NCBI RefSeq assembly: GCF_900099965.1
Contig: NZ_FNDJ01000046.1
Location: forward strand, 1 to 61,726
Direction: 5' to 3'
DNA: 61,726 nt
DNA from: Nonomuraea jiangxiensis
GTDB lineage: Bacteria; Actinomycetota; Actinomycetes; Streptosporangiales; Streptosporangiaceae
Shown here: positions 23,721-32,586 of the stretch, piece by piece
How the letters are laid out: each line of letters opens with the position of its first letter
Numbering within the stretch: the stretch's first letter is position 1
Made by a program: the position numbers and the translations under genes
The notes under the pieces: model-generated
Told to the model about the DNA's origin: nothing
The model's input: only the letters and a program-made list of their open reading frames with translations
Database searches by the model: none

Positions 23721-24476
23721 GTGGGCGCTGGGCATCATCACCGGCTCTACCTGCCGGGCGACTCGGTCGTGCACCGGCTGCCGCCGCAGTGCAAGCTGCT
23801 GGCCGTGCTCGCCTTCGCCGTCGTGGTGGTGGCCACGCCGCGCGAGCGCTTCTGGGCGTTCGCCGGCTACGCCGTCCTGCTTCTGGCGGTGGCGGTGGTC
23901 GCGCGGGTGCCTCCGGGATACGTCGCGCGGCGGATGGCGATCGAGCTTCCCTTCGTGGTGTTCGCGTTCCTCATCCCGATCATCGGGATGGGGGAGCGGA
24001 CCACGGTGCTGGGCCTCTCGCTGAGCGTGCCGGGGCTCTGGGCGGCCTGGAACATCCTGGCCAAGGCCACGCTCGGGGTGATCGCCTCGGTGCTGCTGGC
24101 GGCCACCACGGAGCCGCGGGTGATCCTCATCGGGGCGCAGCGGCTCAGGCTGCCGAGCCTGCTGGTGCAGATCGCCATGTTCATGCTGCGCTACCTCGAC
24201 GTGATCGTGGACGAGATGCGGCGGATGCGGGTGGCCAGGGAGTCGCGCGGGTTCGCGGCGCGCGACTTCCGGCAGATCCCGGTGATCGCCAGGTCCGCCG
24301 GGGCGCTGTTCATCCGCTCGTACGAGCGGGGGGAGCGGGTGCACCTGGCCATGCTGAGCCGGGGATACTCAGGTCAGATGCCGATAATTCAGGATATTTC
24401 GGCATCTGCTAGACAGTGGAGCGCCGCGCTCGCCCTGCCCGCCGTCGCCCTCGCAGTGTTGGGACTCGCCCTGTGA
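23721..24476 (+). CDS. cbiQ: ECF transporter T component CbiQ
   Basis: 251 residues from GTG, three bases after cbiM. Membrane helices are separated by HRLPPQCKLLAVLAF at the start. The coupling motifs MRVARESRGFAARDFRQI (A-R-G type) and ERGERVHLAMLSRGYSGQ near the C-terminus are typical of CbiQ and contact the ATPase. Residues 1-15 contain a His cluster (GAGHHHRLYLPG). The last helix ends at the junction with cbiO. Confidence 0.9.
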   Translation: MGAGHHHRLYLPGDSVVHRLPPQCKLLAVLAFAVVVVATPRERFWAFAGYAVLLLAVAVVARVPPGYVARRMAIELPFVVFAFLIPIIGMGERTTVLGLSLSVPGLWAAWNILAKATLGVIASVLLAATTEPRVILIGAQRLRLPSLLVQIAMFMLRYLDVIVDEMRRMRVARESRGFAARDFRQIPVIARSAGALFIRSYERGERVHLAMLSRGYSGQMPIIQDISASARQWSAALALPAVALAVLGLAL

Positions 24477-25216
24477 CCTCTGTGCACTCCCTGGAAGTCA
24501 AGCAGCTCGCCTATGCCTATCCCGACGGCACGCAGGCGCTGTTCGGCGTGGACCTGTCGATCGCCCGCGGCGAGCGGGTGGCCCTGCTCGGCCCGAACGG
24601 CGCCGGCAAGACCACGCTCGTCATGCACCTCAACGGCATTCTCACCGCAGGGCACGGCAGTGTGGCCGTGGCGGGCACCCCGGTGCGCAAGGACACGCTC
24701 AAGGAGATCAGGCAGCGCGTCGGCCTGGTGTTCCAGGATCCCGACGACCAGCTCTTCATGCCCACGGTCCGGGACGACGTGGCCTTCGGCCCGGCCAACG
24801 CGGGGCTGCGGGGCGAGGAGCTGGACCGGGTGGTCAAGGACGCGCTGGACCGGGTCGGCATGCTGGAGGCCGCCGACCGGCCGCCGCACCACCTGTCGTT
24901 CGGGCAGCGGCGCCGGGTGGCGGTGGCCACGGTGCTCGCGATGGCGCCCGAGATCCTGGTGCTCGACGAGCCCTCCTCCAACCTGGACCCGGCCGCCCGC
25001 CGGGAGCTGGCGGAGATCCTGCGCTCCCTGGAGGTGACGGTGCTCATGGTGACGCACGATCTTCCGTACGCGCTGGAGTTGTGCGAGCGCTCGCTCATCC
25101 TCTCCGGTGGCGTGATCGCCGCGGACGGCCCCACCCGTGAGCTGCTCGCGGACACCGAGCTGCTGGCCGCGCACCGCCTGGAGCTCCCGTACGGCTTCGC
25201 CATTCCCGCGGTTTGA
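24473..25216 (+). CDS. cbiO: ECF transporter ATP-binding protein CbiO
   Basis: 247 residues. The GTG start overlaps the cbiQ stop (GTGA), which decides the start. Walker A is LLGPNGAGKTTLVMHLNGIL, the Q-loop is VGLVFQDPDDQLFMPTVRDD, the signature is HHLSFGQRRRVAVATVLAMA, Walker B is ILVLDEPSSNLDP and the H-loop is VTHDLPYAL. It powers cobalt/nickel uptake with CbiM and CbiQ. One ATPase gene is present, so it would act as a homodimer. Confidence 0.93.
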   Translation: MTSVHSLEVKQLAYAYPDGTQALFGVDLSIARGERVALLGPNGAGKTTLVMHLNGILTAGHGSVAVAGTPVRKDTLKEIRQRVGLVFQDPDDQLFMPTVRDDVAFGPANAGLRGEELDRVVKDALDRVGMLEAADRPPHHLSFGQRRRVAVATVLAMAPEILVLDEPSSNLDPAARRELAEILRSLEVTVLMVTHDLPYALELCERSLILSGGVIAADGPTRELLADTELLAAHRLELPYGFAIPAV

Positions 25217-25312
25217 GGGCCAATTGCGCCTGATCTATCAGCTTGTTCATAGTTTGTCCGTGCCCGCTATCCGGGGATGTCGAAGTACAGTGGCTCATCG
25301 AGGAGGGGCCAA

Positions 25313-25651
25313 ATGAAGCTGCGGCTTGCGCGACACGCCCTGGGCGATGCCGTGGTGGTGGCCGTTGAGGGAGAGCTTGACCTGTTCACCGCACCGTTCC
25401 TGCGCGACGAGGTGCGTGATGCCATCAAGCAGGACGGCGCCAGGCTCGTGCTCGATCTGCAGCAGCTGTCGTTCATGGATTCCAGCGGCCTGTCGGTGCT
25501 GATCGAGGCCTGGCGGCTGGCGACGGGAGAGGGCGGCGGCGTGTCCCTGGCGGCGCCCCAGGCGCCGGTGGCGCGCATTCTCCGCACGACCGGGCTGGAC
25601 CGGCGGATCAAGGTGTACTCCGACGTGGACAGCGCCGTGGGGGAGATTTAA
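25313..25651 (+). CDS. Anti-sigma factor antagonist (STAS domain)
   Basis: 112 residues from ATG 25313 with gaggagg upstream. The STAS core includes VVVAVEGELDLFTAPFLRDE and LVLDLQQLSFMDSSGLSVLI; the first Ser of DSSGL is the site that anti-sigma kinases phosphorylate. It should bind a RsbW-type kinase and free a sigma factor when dephosphorylated. No kinase or sigma gene is adjacent. A PP2C-HATPase protein at 34107-36329 is the only candidate partner in the window. Confidence 0.9.
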   Translation: MKLRLARHALGDAVVVAVEGELDLFTAPFLRDEVRDAIKQDGARLVLDLQQLSFMDSSGLSVLIEAWRLATGEGGGVSLAAPQAPVARILRTTGLDRRIKVYSDVDSAVGEI

Positions 25652-25699
25652 CCGCCCCCGAGTAGAACTTCATTCGGTAGGCGGGTTAGGGTCCGGGAT

Positions 25700-26473
25700 A
25701 TGGACGTGAACGGATCTGCAGCAATCATCTCCGGCGGCGCCAGCGGGCTCGGCGAGGCGACGGCCCGCGAGCTGGCCCGCGCGGGCGCCACCGTGGTCGT
25801 GGCGGACCTCAACGAGGAGCGTGGCAAGGCCGTCGCCGACGAGATCGGCGGGGTCTTCGTCAAGACGGACGTGTCGGACGACGAGCAGGTGCAGGCGGCG
25901 GTGGAGGCCGCGGTGGCCACCGGCAAGCCGCTGCGCGTGGTCGTCAACAGCGCCGGCATCGGTTGGGCCGAGCGCACGGTCAACCGGGAGGGCAAGCCGC
26001 ACAGCCCGGCCTCCTACCGCAAGGTCATCGAGGTCAACCTGATCGGCACGTTCAACCTCATGCGCATCGCCGCGGCGGCCATCGCCAAGACCGAGCCGGC
26101 CGACGAGGACGGGCAGCGCGGCGTGGTGATCAACACCGCGTCCGTGGCCGCGCTGGAGGGGCAGACAGGGCAACTGGCCTACTCGGCCTCCAAGGGCGGC
26201 ATCGTGGGCATGACGGTGCCCGCGGCGCGCGACCTGGCCGCGATCGGCGTGCGGGTGAACACGATCTGCCCCGGCATCATCGACACCCCGATCTACGGCT
26301 TCTCGGCCAACGCCGAGGAGTTCAAGGCCAAGCTGGTGGCGCCGGTGGTCTTCCCCAAGCGCATGGGACGGGCCGGAGAGTTCGCCCACCTGGTGCGCTC
26401 GCTGATCGAGAACGACTACATGAACGCCGAGGTCGTCCGCTTCGACGGCGGCATCCGCTTCCAGCCCAAGTGA
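25700..26473 (+). CDS. SDR-family oxidoreductase, 3-hydroxyacyl-CoA dehydrogenase-like
   Basis: 257 residues. The N-terminal NAD site is AAIISGGASGLGEATARELA. NSAG is present, the catalytic Ser lies in INTASVAALEGQTGQLAYSA, and YSASK supplies Tyr and Lys (about 165-170). The closing VRFDGGIRFQPK replaces the usual xVDGG ending. It resembles HSD17B10-type enzymes that oxidise 3-hydroxyacyl-CoA. It is followed after 6 bp by a crotonase gene, so the pair may perform consecutive steps of beta-oxidation. Confidence 0.85.
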   Translation: MDVNGSAAIISGGASGLGEATARELARAGATVVVADLNEERGKAVADEIGGVFVKTDVSDDEQVQAAVEAAVATGKPLRVVVNSAGIGWAERTVNREGKPHSPASYRKVIEVNLIGTFNLMRIAAAAIAKTEPADEDGQRGVVINTASVAALEGQTGQLAYSASKGGIVGMTVPAARDLAAIGVRVNTICPGIIDTPIYGFSANAEEFKAKLVAPVVFPKRMGRAGEFAHLVRSLIENDYMNAEVVRFDGGIRFQPK

Positions 26474-26479
26474 GGTCTC

Positions 26480-27244
26480 GTGTCTGACGAAGTGCTCATC
26501 GAGGAGTCCGGGAACGTCGCGATCATCACGATCAACCGGCCCAGGGCACGCAACGCCGTGAACGGGGCGGTGGCGCGGGGGATCGCCGGCGCACTGGACA
26601 CGCTGGACGGCCGACCCGACATTTCCGCGTACGTCCTGACGGGTGCCGAGGGCACCTTCTCCGCGGGGATGGACCTGAAGGGGTTCCTCAGCGGTGACTT
26701 CCCCGTGGTCGAGGGGCGCGGCTTCGGCGGGCTGACCGAGGCGCCGCCGAAGAAGCCGCTGGTGGCCGCCGTGGAGGGCTACGCGCTGGCGGGCGGGTTC
26801 GAGATGGCCCTGGCCTGCGACCTCATCGTCGCGTCGTCGGCCGCCACGTTCGGGCTGCCGGAGCCCAAGCGCGGGCTGGTGGCGGGCGCGGGCGGCATCA
26901 TGCGGCTGCCGCGCCGGATCCCGTACCACGTGGCCATGGAGATCGCGCTGACCGGCGAGCACTACCCGGCCTCCCGCCTGTACGAGCTCGGCCTGGTCAA
27001 CCGGATCACCGAGCCGGGCCAGGCGCTGGAGGGGGCGCTCGAACTGGCGCGCAAGATCGCCGCCAACGCCCCGCTGGCGCTGGCCGCGACCAAGCGGGTG
27101 GTCATGGAGTCGCAGGACTGGTCGCGCGAGGAGATGTTCAAGAAGCAGAGCGCGATCATCGGCCCGGTCTTCGGCTCGAAGGACGCCATGGAGGGCGCCG
27201 CCGCCTTCGCCGAGAAGCGCGCGCCCCAGTGGAAGGGCGAGTGA
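26480..27244 (+). CDS. Enoyl-CoA hydratase/crotonase-family protein
   Basis: 254 residues from GTG. Crotonase motifs are INRPRARNAVNGAVARGIAG, YVLTGAEGTFSAGMDLKGFL (oxyanion hole), AVEGYALAGGFEMALACDLI and FGLPEPKRGLVAGAGGIMRL, with the catalytic Glu region and an AKRVVMESQDWSREEMF tail. It probably hydrates enoyl-CoA in fatty-acid breakdown, together with the SDR gene six bases upstream. A terminator hairpin lies five bases past the stop. Confidence 0.88.
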   Translation: MSDEVLIEESGNVAIITINRPRARNAVNGAVARGIAGALDTLDGRPDISAYVLTGAEGTFSAGMDLKGFLSGDFPVVEGRGFGGLTEAPPKKPLVAAVEGYALAGGFEMALACDLIVASSAATFGLPEPKRGLVAGAGGIMRLPRRIPYHVAMEIALTGEHYPASRLYELGLVNRITEPGQALEGALELARKIAANAPLALAATKRVVMESQDWSREEMFKKQSAIIGPVFGSKDAMEGAAAFAEKRAPQWKGE

Positions 27245-27249
27245 CAGGT

Positions 27250-27278
27250 CCCTCCCGGCTCCGCGCGGAGCGGGAGGG
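27250..27278 (+). terminator. Hairpin after the SDR-crotonase pair
   Basis: ccctcccggctccgc (27250-27264) pairs with gcggagcgggaggg (27265-27278), with one bulged base, followed by gcactttta. The short T-run supports rho-independent termination. Confidence 0.75.
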
Positions 27279-27348
27279 GCACTTTTAGCGCGCGCATAGC
27301 GCTTTCCTGCGTACGGTAAAAAGAGGTGACGACGTACCGGGAGAGCGC

Positions 27349-27978
27349 ATGAGCGACTATTCGGGTTCCAGGTTCGACTCGGCCAAGCGCGGCGCCGGCG
27401 CCCTTCTCTCCGGTGCGTTGAGCGCGCTCATCATCGTGGTCGCCATGCTCGCCGTGATGTGGGCGGTCGAGGGCGTCGACTTCTTCCTCAACGGCGCGCT
27501 CGACCGGGAGTTCGGCATCGTCGGGTGGGAGCCGGACGGGCTGGTCGGCATCCTGTTCGCGCCGTTCCTGCACGGTGGCTTCGGCCATCTCATGGCCAAC
27601 TCGCTGCCGCTGCTGGTCCTGGGCTTCCTGGCCGGGCTGCGTGACGTGCGCAAGTTCCTCTGGGCCAGCGTGCTGATCATCTTCATCGGCGGCCTCGGCA
27701 CCTGGCTGACCAGCCCGGGCGTCTACACGGTGGGCGCGAGCGGCCTGGTCTTCGGCTATTTCGGCTATATCCTGGCGCGCGGCGTGTTCGACCGTCGCCT
27801 GCTCGACCTGGCCATCGCGGTCGGCGTGGGAATCGCCTACTACGGGATCCTGGCCGGCCTGCTGCCCAACCAGCAGGGCATCTCCTGGCAGGGGCACCTG
27901 TTCGGGCTCATCGGCGGCCTGGTCGCCGGCTGGGTGCTGCGCCGCAAGCGGGCCCTCCCGCCCGCCAGGGCGTACTGA
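27349..27978 (+). CDS. Rhomboid-family intramembrane serine protease
   Basis: 209 residues with about six membrane helices. The conserved HGGFGHLMANSLPLLVLG stretch, the catalytic Ser in TVGASGLVFGYFGYILARG and the catalytic His in SWQGHLFGLIGGLVAGWVL are all present. It cleaves membrane proteins within the bilayer; the substrate is unknown. An rRNA-like gagagc site precedes the ATG. It is single and convergent with serC over a perfect hairpin. Confidence 0.92.
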   Translation: MSDYSGSRFDSAKRGAGALLSGALSALIIVVAMLAVMWAVEGVDFFLNGALDREFGIVGWEPDGLVGILFAPFLHGGFGHLMANSLPLLVLGFLAGLRDVRKFLWASVLIIFIGGLGTWLTSPGVYTVGASGLVFGYFGYILARGVFDRRLLDLAIAVGVGIAYYGILAGLLPNQQGISWQGHLFGLIGGLVAGWVLRRKRALPPARAY

Positions 27979-27984
27979 CGGCGG

Positions 27985-28010
27985 CGGAGGAGGGCGCTCG
28001 CCCTCCTCCG
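27985..28010. terminator. Bidirectional hairpin between rhomboid gene and serC
   Basis: cggaggagggcg (27985-27996) pairs perfectly with cgccctcctccg (27999-28010). It lies between two convergent genes and can serve both. Confidence 0.8.
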
Positions 28011-28022
28011 CGGCGAGCCGGA

Positions 28023-29132
28023 TTAGAGGCGCTCGACCACGTGGTCGATGCAGACCGTCAGCGCCTCGACGTCGGCCGGGTCGATGGCCGGGAACATCGC
28101 GATGCGCAGTTGGTTGCGGCCCAGCTTGCGGTAGGGCTCGGTGTCGACGATGCCGTTGGCGCGCAGCACCTTGGCCACCGCGGCGGCGTCGACGTCGTCG
28201 GAGAAGTCGATCGTGCCGACCACCTGCGAGCGGAACTCGGGGGCGGCGAACGGCGTGGCGTAGGACGACTTGTCGGCCCACGTGTAGAGGCGCTGGCTGG
28301 AGTCGGCCGTGCGGGCGGTGGTCCAGGCCAGGCCGCCGCCGGCGTTCATCCAGTCGAGCTGGTCGGCCAGCAGGAACAGCGTCGCCACGGCCGGCGTGTT
28401 GTAGGTCTGGTCCTTGGCGGAGTTGTCGATCGCGACCGGCAGGCTGAAGAACTCCGGCACGTAGCGGTCGGTCGCGGCGATCTCCTCGACCCTGGCCAGG
28501 GCGCGCGGCGACATGATCGCGATCCACAGGCCGCCGTCGGAGGCGAAGCTCTTCTGCGGGGCGAAGTAGTAGACGTCGGTCTCGGCGAGGTCGACGGGCA
28601 GGCCGCCGGCGCCGGAGGTGGCGTCCACGAGCACCAGCGAGTCGCCGCCGCCCACGCGCTTGATCGGCATGGCCACGCCGGTCGAGGTCTCGTTGTGGGT
28701 GAGCGCGTAGGCGTCCACGCCGTCCTCGGCGACGGCCGCCGGGTGGGTGCCCACCTCGGACTTGATGACGCTCGGGTCGGCCAGCCAGGGCGCCTTCTTG
28801 GCCACCGCGGCGAACTTCGAGGAGAACTCACCGAAGGACAGGTGCTGCGACTTGTCGCGGATGAGCCCGAAGGCCGCGATGTCCCAGAACGCGGTGGTGC
28901 CGCCGTTGCCCAGCACGACCTGGTAGCCCTCGGGCAGCGAGAACAGGTCGGCGAGCCCGGAGCGGACGCGGCCGACCAGGTCCTTGACCGGCTTCTGGCG
29001 GTGGGACGTGCCCATGAGGCTCGCGCCGGAGGCGGCGAGCGCGGCCAGTTGCTCGGTGCGAACCTTCGAGGGCCCACAGCCGAATCGGCCGTCGGCGGGC
29101 TTGATGTCAGCGGGAATCACGATGTCAGCCAC
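28023..29132 (-). CDS. serC: Phosphoserine aminotransferase
   Basis: 369 residues from GTG 29132, chosen because the protein then begins ADIVIPADIKPADGRFGCGP like mycobacterial-type SerC. The phosphate/cofactor region is VLGNGGTTAFWDIAAFGLIR, and the PLP lysine lies in YYFAPQKSFASDGGLW. It ends in DVEALTVCIDHVVERL. It converts 3-phosphohydroxypyruvate and glutamate to phosphoserine in serine synthesis. The gene follows citrate synthase on the same strand but with a 254-bp gap and a hairpin, so it has its own promoter. Confidence 0.92.
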   Translation of the reverse strand: MADIVIPADIKPADGRFGCGPSKVRTEQLAALAASGASLMGTSHRQKPVKDLVGRVRSGLADLFSLPEGYQVVLGNGGTTAFWDIAAFGLIRDKSQHLSFGEFSSKFAAVAKKAPWLADPSVIKSEVGTHPAAVAEDGVDAYALTHNETSTGVAMPIKRVGGGDSLVLVDATSGAGGLPVDLAETDVYYFAPQKSFASDGGLWIAIMSPRALARVEEIAATDRYVPEFFSLPVAIDNSAKDQTYNTPAVATLFLLADQLDWMNAGGGLAWTTARTADSSQRLYTWADKSSYATPFAAPEFRSQVVGTIDFSDDVDAAAVAKVLRANGIVDTEPYRKLGRNQLRIAMFPAIDPADVEALTVCIDHVVERL

Positions 29133-29324
29133 GTAGTGGAGCCTACCGAGCGCTGTGCGATGACCCGAACGCGGTCCGGGTTCTGAGACGGTGAAAGTTT
29201 CACCCATCAACGCCAGGTCAGGACGGCGCCGGAGCTTGACGAGCCGGGGTTCCTGCCAAGACACATGAGGCGAGATGGCCATGGACGGCGCTGAGGTCCT
29301 CACCGCACCGTCCCGGGCGGGTGG

Positions 29325-29354
29325 GCTACCGCGCGGTACGCGCCGCGCGGTAGC
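29325..29354 (-). terminator. Hairpin after citrate synthase
   Basis: gctaccgcgc (29325-29334) pairs with gcgcggtagc (29345-29354) around a 10-nt loop that is itself partly self-complementary. It lies 33 bp past the citrate synthase stop. No T-run is seen. Confidence 0.65.
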
Positions 29355-29386
29355 CGTGGGGGATCTTGTGGGGGATCCCGTGGGGA

Positions 29387-30493
29387 TCAGAGCCGGCCGA
29401 CCACCGCGTCGGCGCCGGGCACGTCGCCCAGCGGTCGCGAGGAGGGGCCGGTGTAGGTGGCGCTGGGGCGGACCAGCCGGCCCGTGCGCTTCTGCTCCAG
29501 GATGTGCGCGGCCCAGCCGGCCGTGCGGGCGCAGGTGAACATCGAGGTGAACATGTGCGAGGGCACCTCGGCGAAGTCGAGCACCACGGCCGCCCAGTAT
29601 TCGACGTTCGTGGCGAGCACCCGGTCGGGCTTGCGGGCGTGCAGCTCCTCCAGAGCGGCCTGCTCCAGCGCCGCGGCGACCTCGTAACGCGGGGCGCCGA
29701 GCTCCTTGGCGGTACGGCGCAGCACCCGGGCGCGCGGGTCCTCGGCGCGGTAGACGCGGTGGCCGAAGCCCATGAGCCGGTTGCCCTTGTCGAGCTCGCT
29801 CGTGACGTACTTCTTGGCGTCGCCGGTCTGCTCGACGCCTTCGATCATGTGCAGCACCCGGGCGGGGGCGCCGCCGTGCAGCGGACCGGACATGGCGCCC
29901 ACGGCGCCGGAGAGCGAGGCGGCCACGTCGGCCCCGGTGGAGGCGATGACACGGGCGGTGAACGTGGAGGCGTTCATGCCGTGCTCGGCAGCGGAGGTCC
30001 AGTAGGCGTCGATGGCCCTGACGTGCCTGGGGTCGGGCTCACCGCGCCAGCGGATCATGAAGCGTTCGACGATGGTCTTGGCCTCGTCGACCCGGCTCTG
30101 CGGCACCATCGGCAGGCCGAGGCCGCGCGCGGACTGAGCCACGAACGAGAGGGCCATCACGGAGGAGCGGGCGAGCTGGTCGCGGGCCTCCTCGTCACTG
30201 ATGTCGTGCAGAGGCTTGAAGCCGTAGGCGGGGGCCAGCATGGCCAGCGCACTCTGCACGTCGACGCGGATGTCACCGGAGTGGACGGGGATGGGGTACG
30301 GCTCCGCCGGGGGTAGACCCGGCTGGAACGCGTTGTCGACCAGCAAGCCCCAGACGGCCCCGAACGGGACGTGACCGACCAGCTCTTCGATGTCGACGCC
30401 CCGGTATCGCAGGGCGCCCCCTTCTTTGTCCGGTTCCGCGATCTCGGTCTCGAAAGCTACGACGCCTTCGAGCCCGGGTTTGAAGTCGGACAT
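29387..30493 (-). CDS. Citrate synthase (type 2 family, CitA-like)
   Basis: 368 residues from ATG 30493, with aagggagg nine bases upstream. Key motifs are LRYRGVDIEELVGHVPFGAV, the active-site AAEHGMNASTFTARVIASTG (His), SGPLHGGAPARVLHMI (His) and NRLMGFGHRVYRAEDPRARV, with DFAEVPSHMFTSMFTCARTA near the C-terminus. It condenses acetyl-CoA and oxaloacetate in the TCA cycle; some relatives act as 2-methylcitrate synthases. The short 368-residue length fits the actinobacterial 'citrate synthase 2' group. Confidence 0.92.
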   Translation of the reverse strand: MSDFKPGLEGVVAFETEIAEPDKEGGALRYRGVDIEELVGHVPFGAVWGLLVDNAFQPGLPPAEPYPIPVHSGDIRVDVQSALAMLAPAYGFKPLHDISDEEARDQLARSSVMALSFVAQSARGLGLPMVPQSRVDEAKTIVERFMIRWRGEPDPRHVRAIDAYWTSAAEHGMNASTFTARVIASTGADVAASLSGAVGAMSGPLHGGAPARVLHMIEGVEQTGDAKKYVTSELDKGNRLMGFGHRVYRAEDPRARVLRRTAKELGAPRYEVAAALEQAALEELHARKPDRVLATNVEYWAAVVLDFAEVPSHMFTSMFTCARTAGWAAHILEQKRTGRLVRPSATYTGPSSRPLGDVPGADAVVGRL

Positions 30494-30674
30494 ACTCGGC
30501 CGCCTCCCTTTCTTGCCATGTTTCGGCAACGCGATGCCTTGATGTCGAGATACCGGCGGGTCAATTTAACCCCCTCCCAGGTCATGGTCGGTCTCTGGAC
30601 CCGCCGTAACGACAAACCCGCTGGTGAGGGGGGTGAATGGGATCCGGAACGCGAGCGCGCAAGAATACCGTCTC

Positions 30675-31328
30675 GTGGATGCCACCCCGCGCCCGCCCAC
30701 GCTGGCGGGGCTTCGCCGTACGTACGAGGGCGAGCCGCTGCTCGAATCCGACCTCGCGTCCGACCCGATCGAGCAGTTCACGGCCTGGTTCCAGGACGCG
30801 CTCGCGGCCGGACTGCCCGAACCCAACGCCATGGTGCTGGCCACCGCCTCGGCTGGCGGCCGGCCCAGCGCCCGTACCGTCCTGCTGAAGGGCTACGACG
30901 AACGCGGATTCGTCTTCTACACCAACTATGAGTCCCGCAAGGGCCGCGACCTGACCGAGAACCCCCGCGCGTCGCTGCTGTTCCCCTGGCACCCCATCCG
31001 CCGCCAGATCCGGGTCGAGGGAACTGTGACGAGGATCTCCCACGAGGAGTCCGCCGAGTATTTCGAGTCCCGCCCGTACGGGTCCCGGATCGGGGCCTGG
31101 GCCTCGCGGCAGTCGGCGGTCGTGCGGTCCAGGGAGGAGCTGGATCACCGCTATGAGGAACTGGCGGCGCGCTGGCCGGAGAACCCGCCGGTGCCCGACT
31201 TCTGGGGAGGTTTCCGGGTGACGCCGATCGAGATGGAGTTCTGGCAGGGACAACTCGACAGGATGCATGACAGGCTGCGGTATCGGCGGGTCCGACCCGG
31301 ATGGGCGCTAGAAAGGCTTGCCCCTTAA
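30675..31328 (+). CDS. pdxH: Pyridoxamine 5'-phosphate oxidase
   Basis: 217 residues from GTG 30675 (start uncertain; GTG 30624 gives 17 more residues). Motifs are DPIEQFTAWFQDALAAGLPE, NAMVLATASAGGRPSARTVL, YDERGFVFYTNYESRKGRDL and RQIRVEGTVTRISHEESAEY. The terminal FWQGQLDRMHDRLRYRR completes the FMN/PLP-binding signature. It forms PLP from pyridoxine or pyridoxamine phosphate using FMN and O2. It is divergent from citrate synthase. No clear ribosome-binding site, so possibly leaderless. Confidence 0.92.
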   Translation: MDATPRPPTLAGLRRTYEGEPLLESDLASDPIEQFTAWFQDALAAGLPEPNAMVLATASAGGRPSARTVLLKGYDERGFVFYTNYESRKGRDLTENPRASLLFPWHPIRRQIRVEGTVTRISHEESAEYFESRPYGSRIGAWASRQSAVVRSREELDHRYEELAARWPENPPVPDFWGGFRVTPIEMEFWQGQLDRMHDRLRYRRVRPGWALERLAP

Positions 31329-31338
31329 TGTTCCTCAA

Positions 31339-32586
31339 GTGGCATTCGGGGAGCTGATACGGCGACATCTGATAGATACCAGGCCGCTCGGCGTTCCCGA
31401 GTACCGTCGGATCTGGTTGGGCCAGGCCGTGTCACAGCTGGGCGTCGGCGTCACCGTGGTCGCCGTCGGCCAGCAGGTCTTCGAGATCACCCGCTCGTCG
31501 TTCTGGGTGGGGCTGCTCGGCATGGCCAACCTGATCCCGCTGATCGTCTTCGGCCTGTGGGGCGGGGCGATCGCGGACGCGGTCGACCGGCGCAAGCTGC
31601 TGATCATCGGCTCGGTCATCGCCTGGGCCGCCACCCTGTTCATCCTGGTGCAGGCGCTGTTCGGGCTGGGCAACGTCTACCTGATCTTCGCGGCGGTGGC
31701 GGTGAACTCCACCGGCGCCGCCATCACCGGCCCGACCAGGGGCGCGATCATCCCGCGCATCATGCGGCCGGAGCTGGTGCCGGCGGCCAACGCGCTCAAC
31801 TCGCTGGTCTACAGCATCGGCGCGGTGACGGGGCCGATGATCGGCGCGGTGCTGATGGCCGTCAGCGGCTTCGCGGGCGCGTACGCGGTGGACGCCCTGC
31901 TGTTCACCGCCAGCCTCTACGCGGCCCTCAGACTGCCCTCACTGCCCCCGCTGGGCGAGGTGACACGTCCGGGTGCCCGCGCGGTCGCCGAGGGGCTGAG
32001 CTTCATCCTGAGCCACCCCGTCCTGCTGATGTCCTTCGTCGTGGACATCATCGCGATGGTCTTCGCCATGCCCCGGGCGCTCTTCCCGCAGCTCACCCAC
32101 GAGCGGTTCGGCGACTCGCTGATCGCGCTCGGCTGGATGAACTCCTCCATGGCCATCGGCTCGGTCGTCGGAGCGCTGTTCTCCGGCTGGGTGGGCCGGG
32201 TCTCGCGGCAGGGGGTGGGGCTGGTCGTCGTCATCGCCATCTGGGGTCTCTCCGTGGCCGCCGCGGGGCTCGCGCACGACCTGTGGCTCCTGGTGGCGTT
32301 CATGGCCCTGGGCGGGGTGGCGGACGTGTTCTCGTCGGTGTGGCGGCAGTCGATCCTGCAGCTCTACGCGCCGGACGAGATGCGCGGCCGGCTGCAGGGG
32401 GCGTTCATGGTGGTGGTGGCGGGCGGGCCGCGCCTGGGCGAGCTGCGCGCCGGGGCCATGGCGACGACGCTGGGGCTGGGCGGCGCGTGGGTGGGCGGCG
32501 GCATCGCCTGCGCCGTCACGGTGATCGTCGTCGGGCTGTCGGTCAGTGGTTTCCGGAATTACCGCGCACGTTCGCTGCAGCCCTGA
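31339..32586 (+). CDS. MFS transporter, EntS/MFS_3-like exporter
   Basis: 415 residues from GTG 31339; TTG 31318, overlapping the pdxH stop, is an alternative. Twelve hydrophobic segments are visible. The loop 2-3 motif GGAIADAVDRRKLLIIGSVI is the MFS signature, and the ALNSLVYSIGAVTGPMIGAV region is typical of EntS/MFS_3 exporters. Substrate unknown. Its 3' end overlaps the convergent DNA glycosylase gene by 44 bp. Confidence 0.87.
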   Translation: MAFGELIRRHLIDTRPLGVPEYRRIWLGQAVSQLGVGVTVVAVGQQVFEITRSSFWVGLLGMANLIPLIVFGLWGGAIADAVDRRKLLIIGSVIAWAATLFILVQALFGLGNVYLIFAAVAVNSTGAAITGPTRGAIIPRIMRPELVPAANALNSLVYSIGAVTGPMIGAVLMAVSGFAGAYAVDALLFTASLYAALRLPSLPPLGEVTRPGARAVAEGLSFILSHPVLLMSFVVDIIAMVFAMPRALFPQLTHERFGDSLIALGWMNSSMAIGSVVGALFSGWVGRVSRQGVGLVVVIAIWGLSVAAAGLAHDLWLLVAFMALGGVADVFSSVWRQSILQLYAPDEMRGRLQGAFMVVVAGGPRLGELRAGAMATTLGLGGAWVGGGIACAVTVIVVGLSVSGFRNYRARSLQP

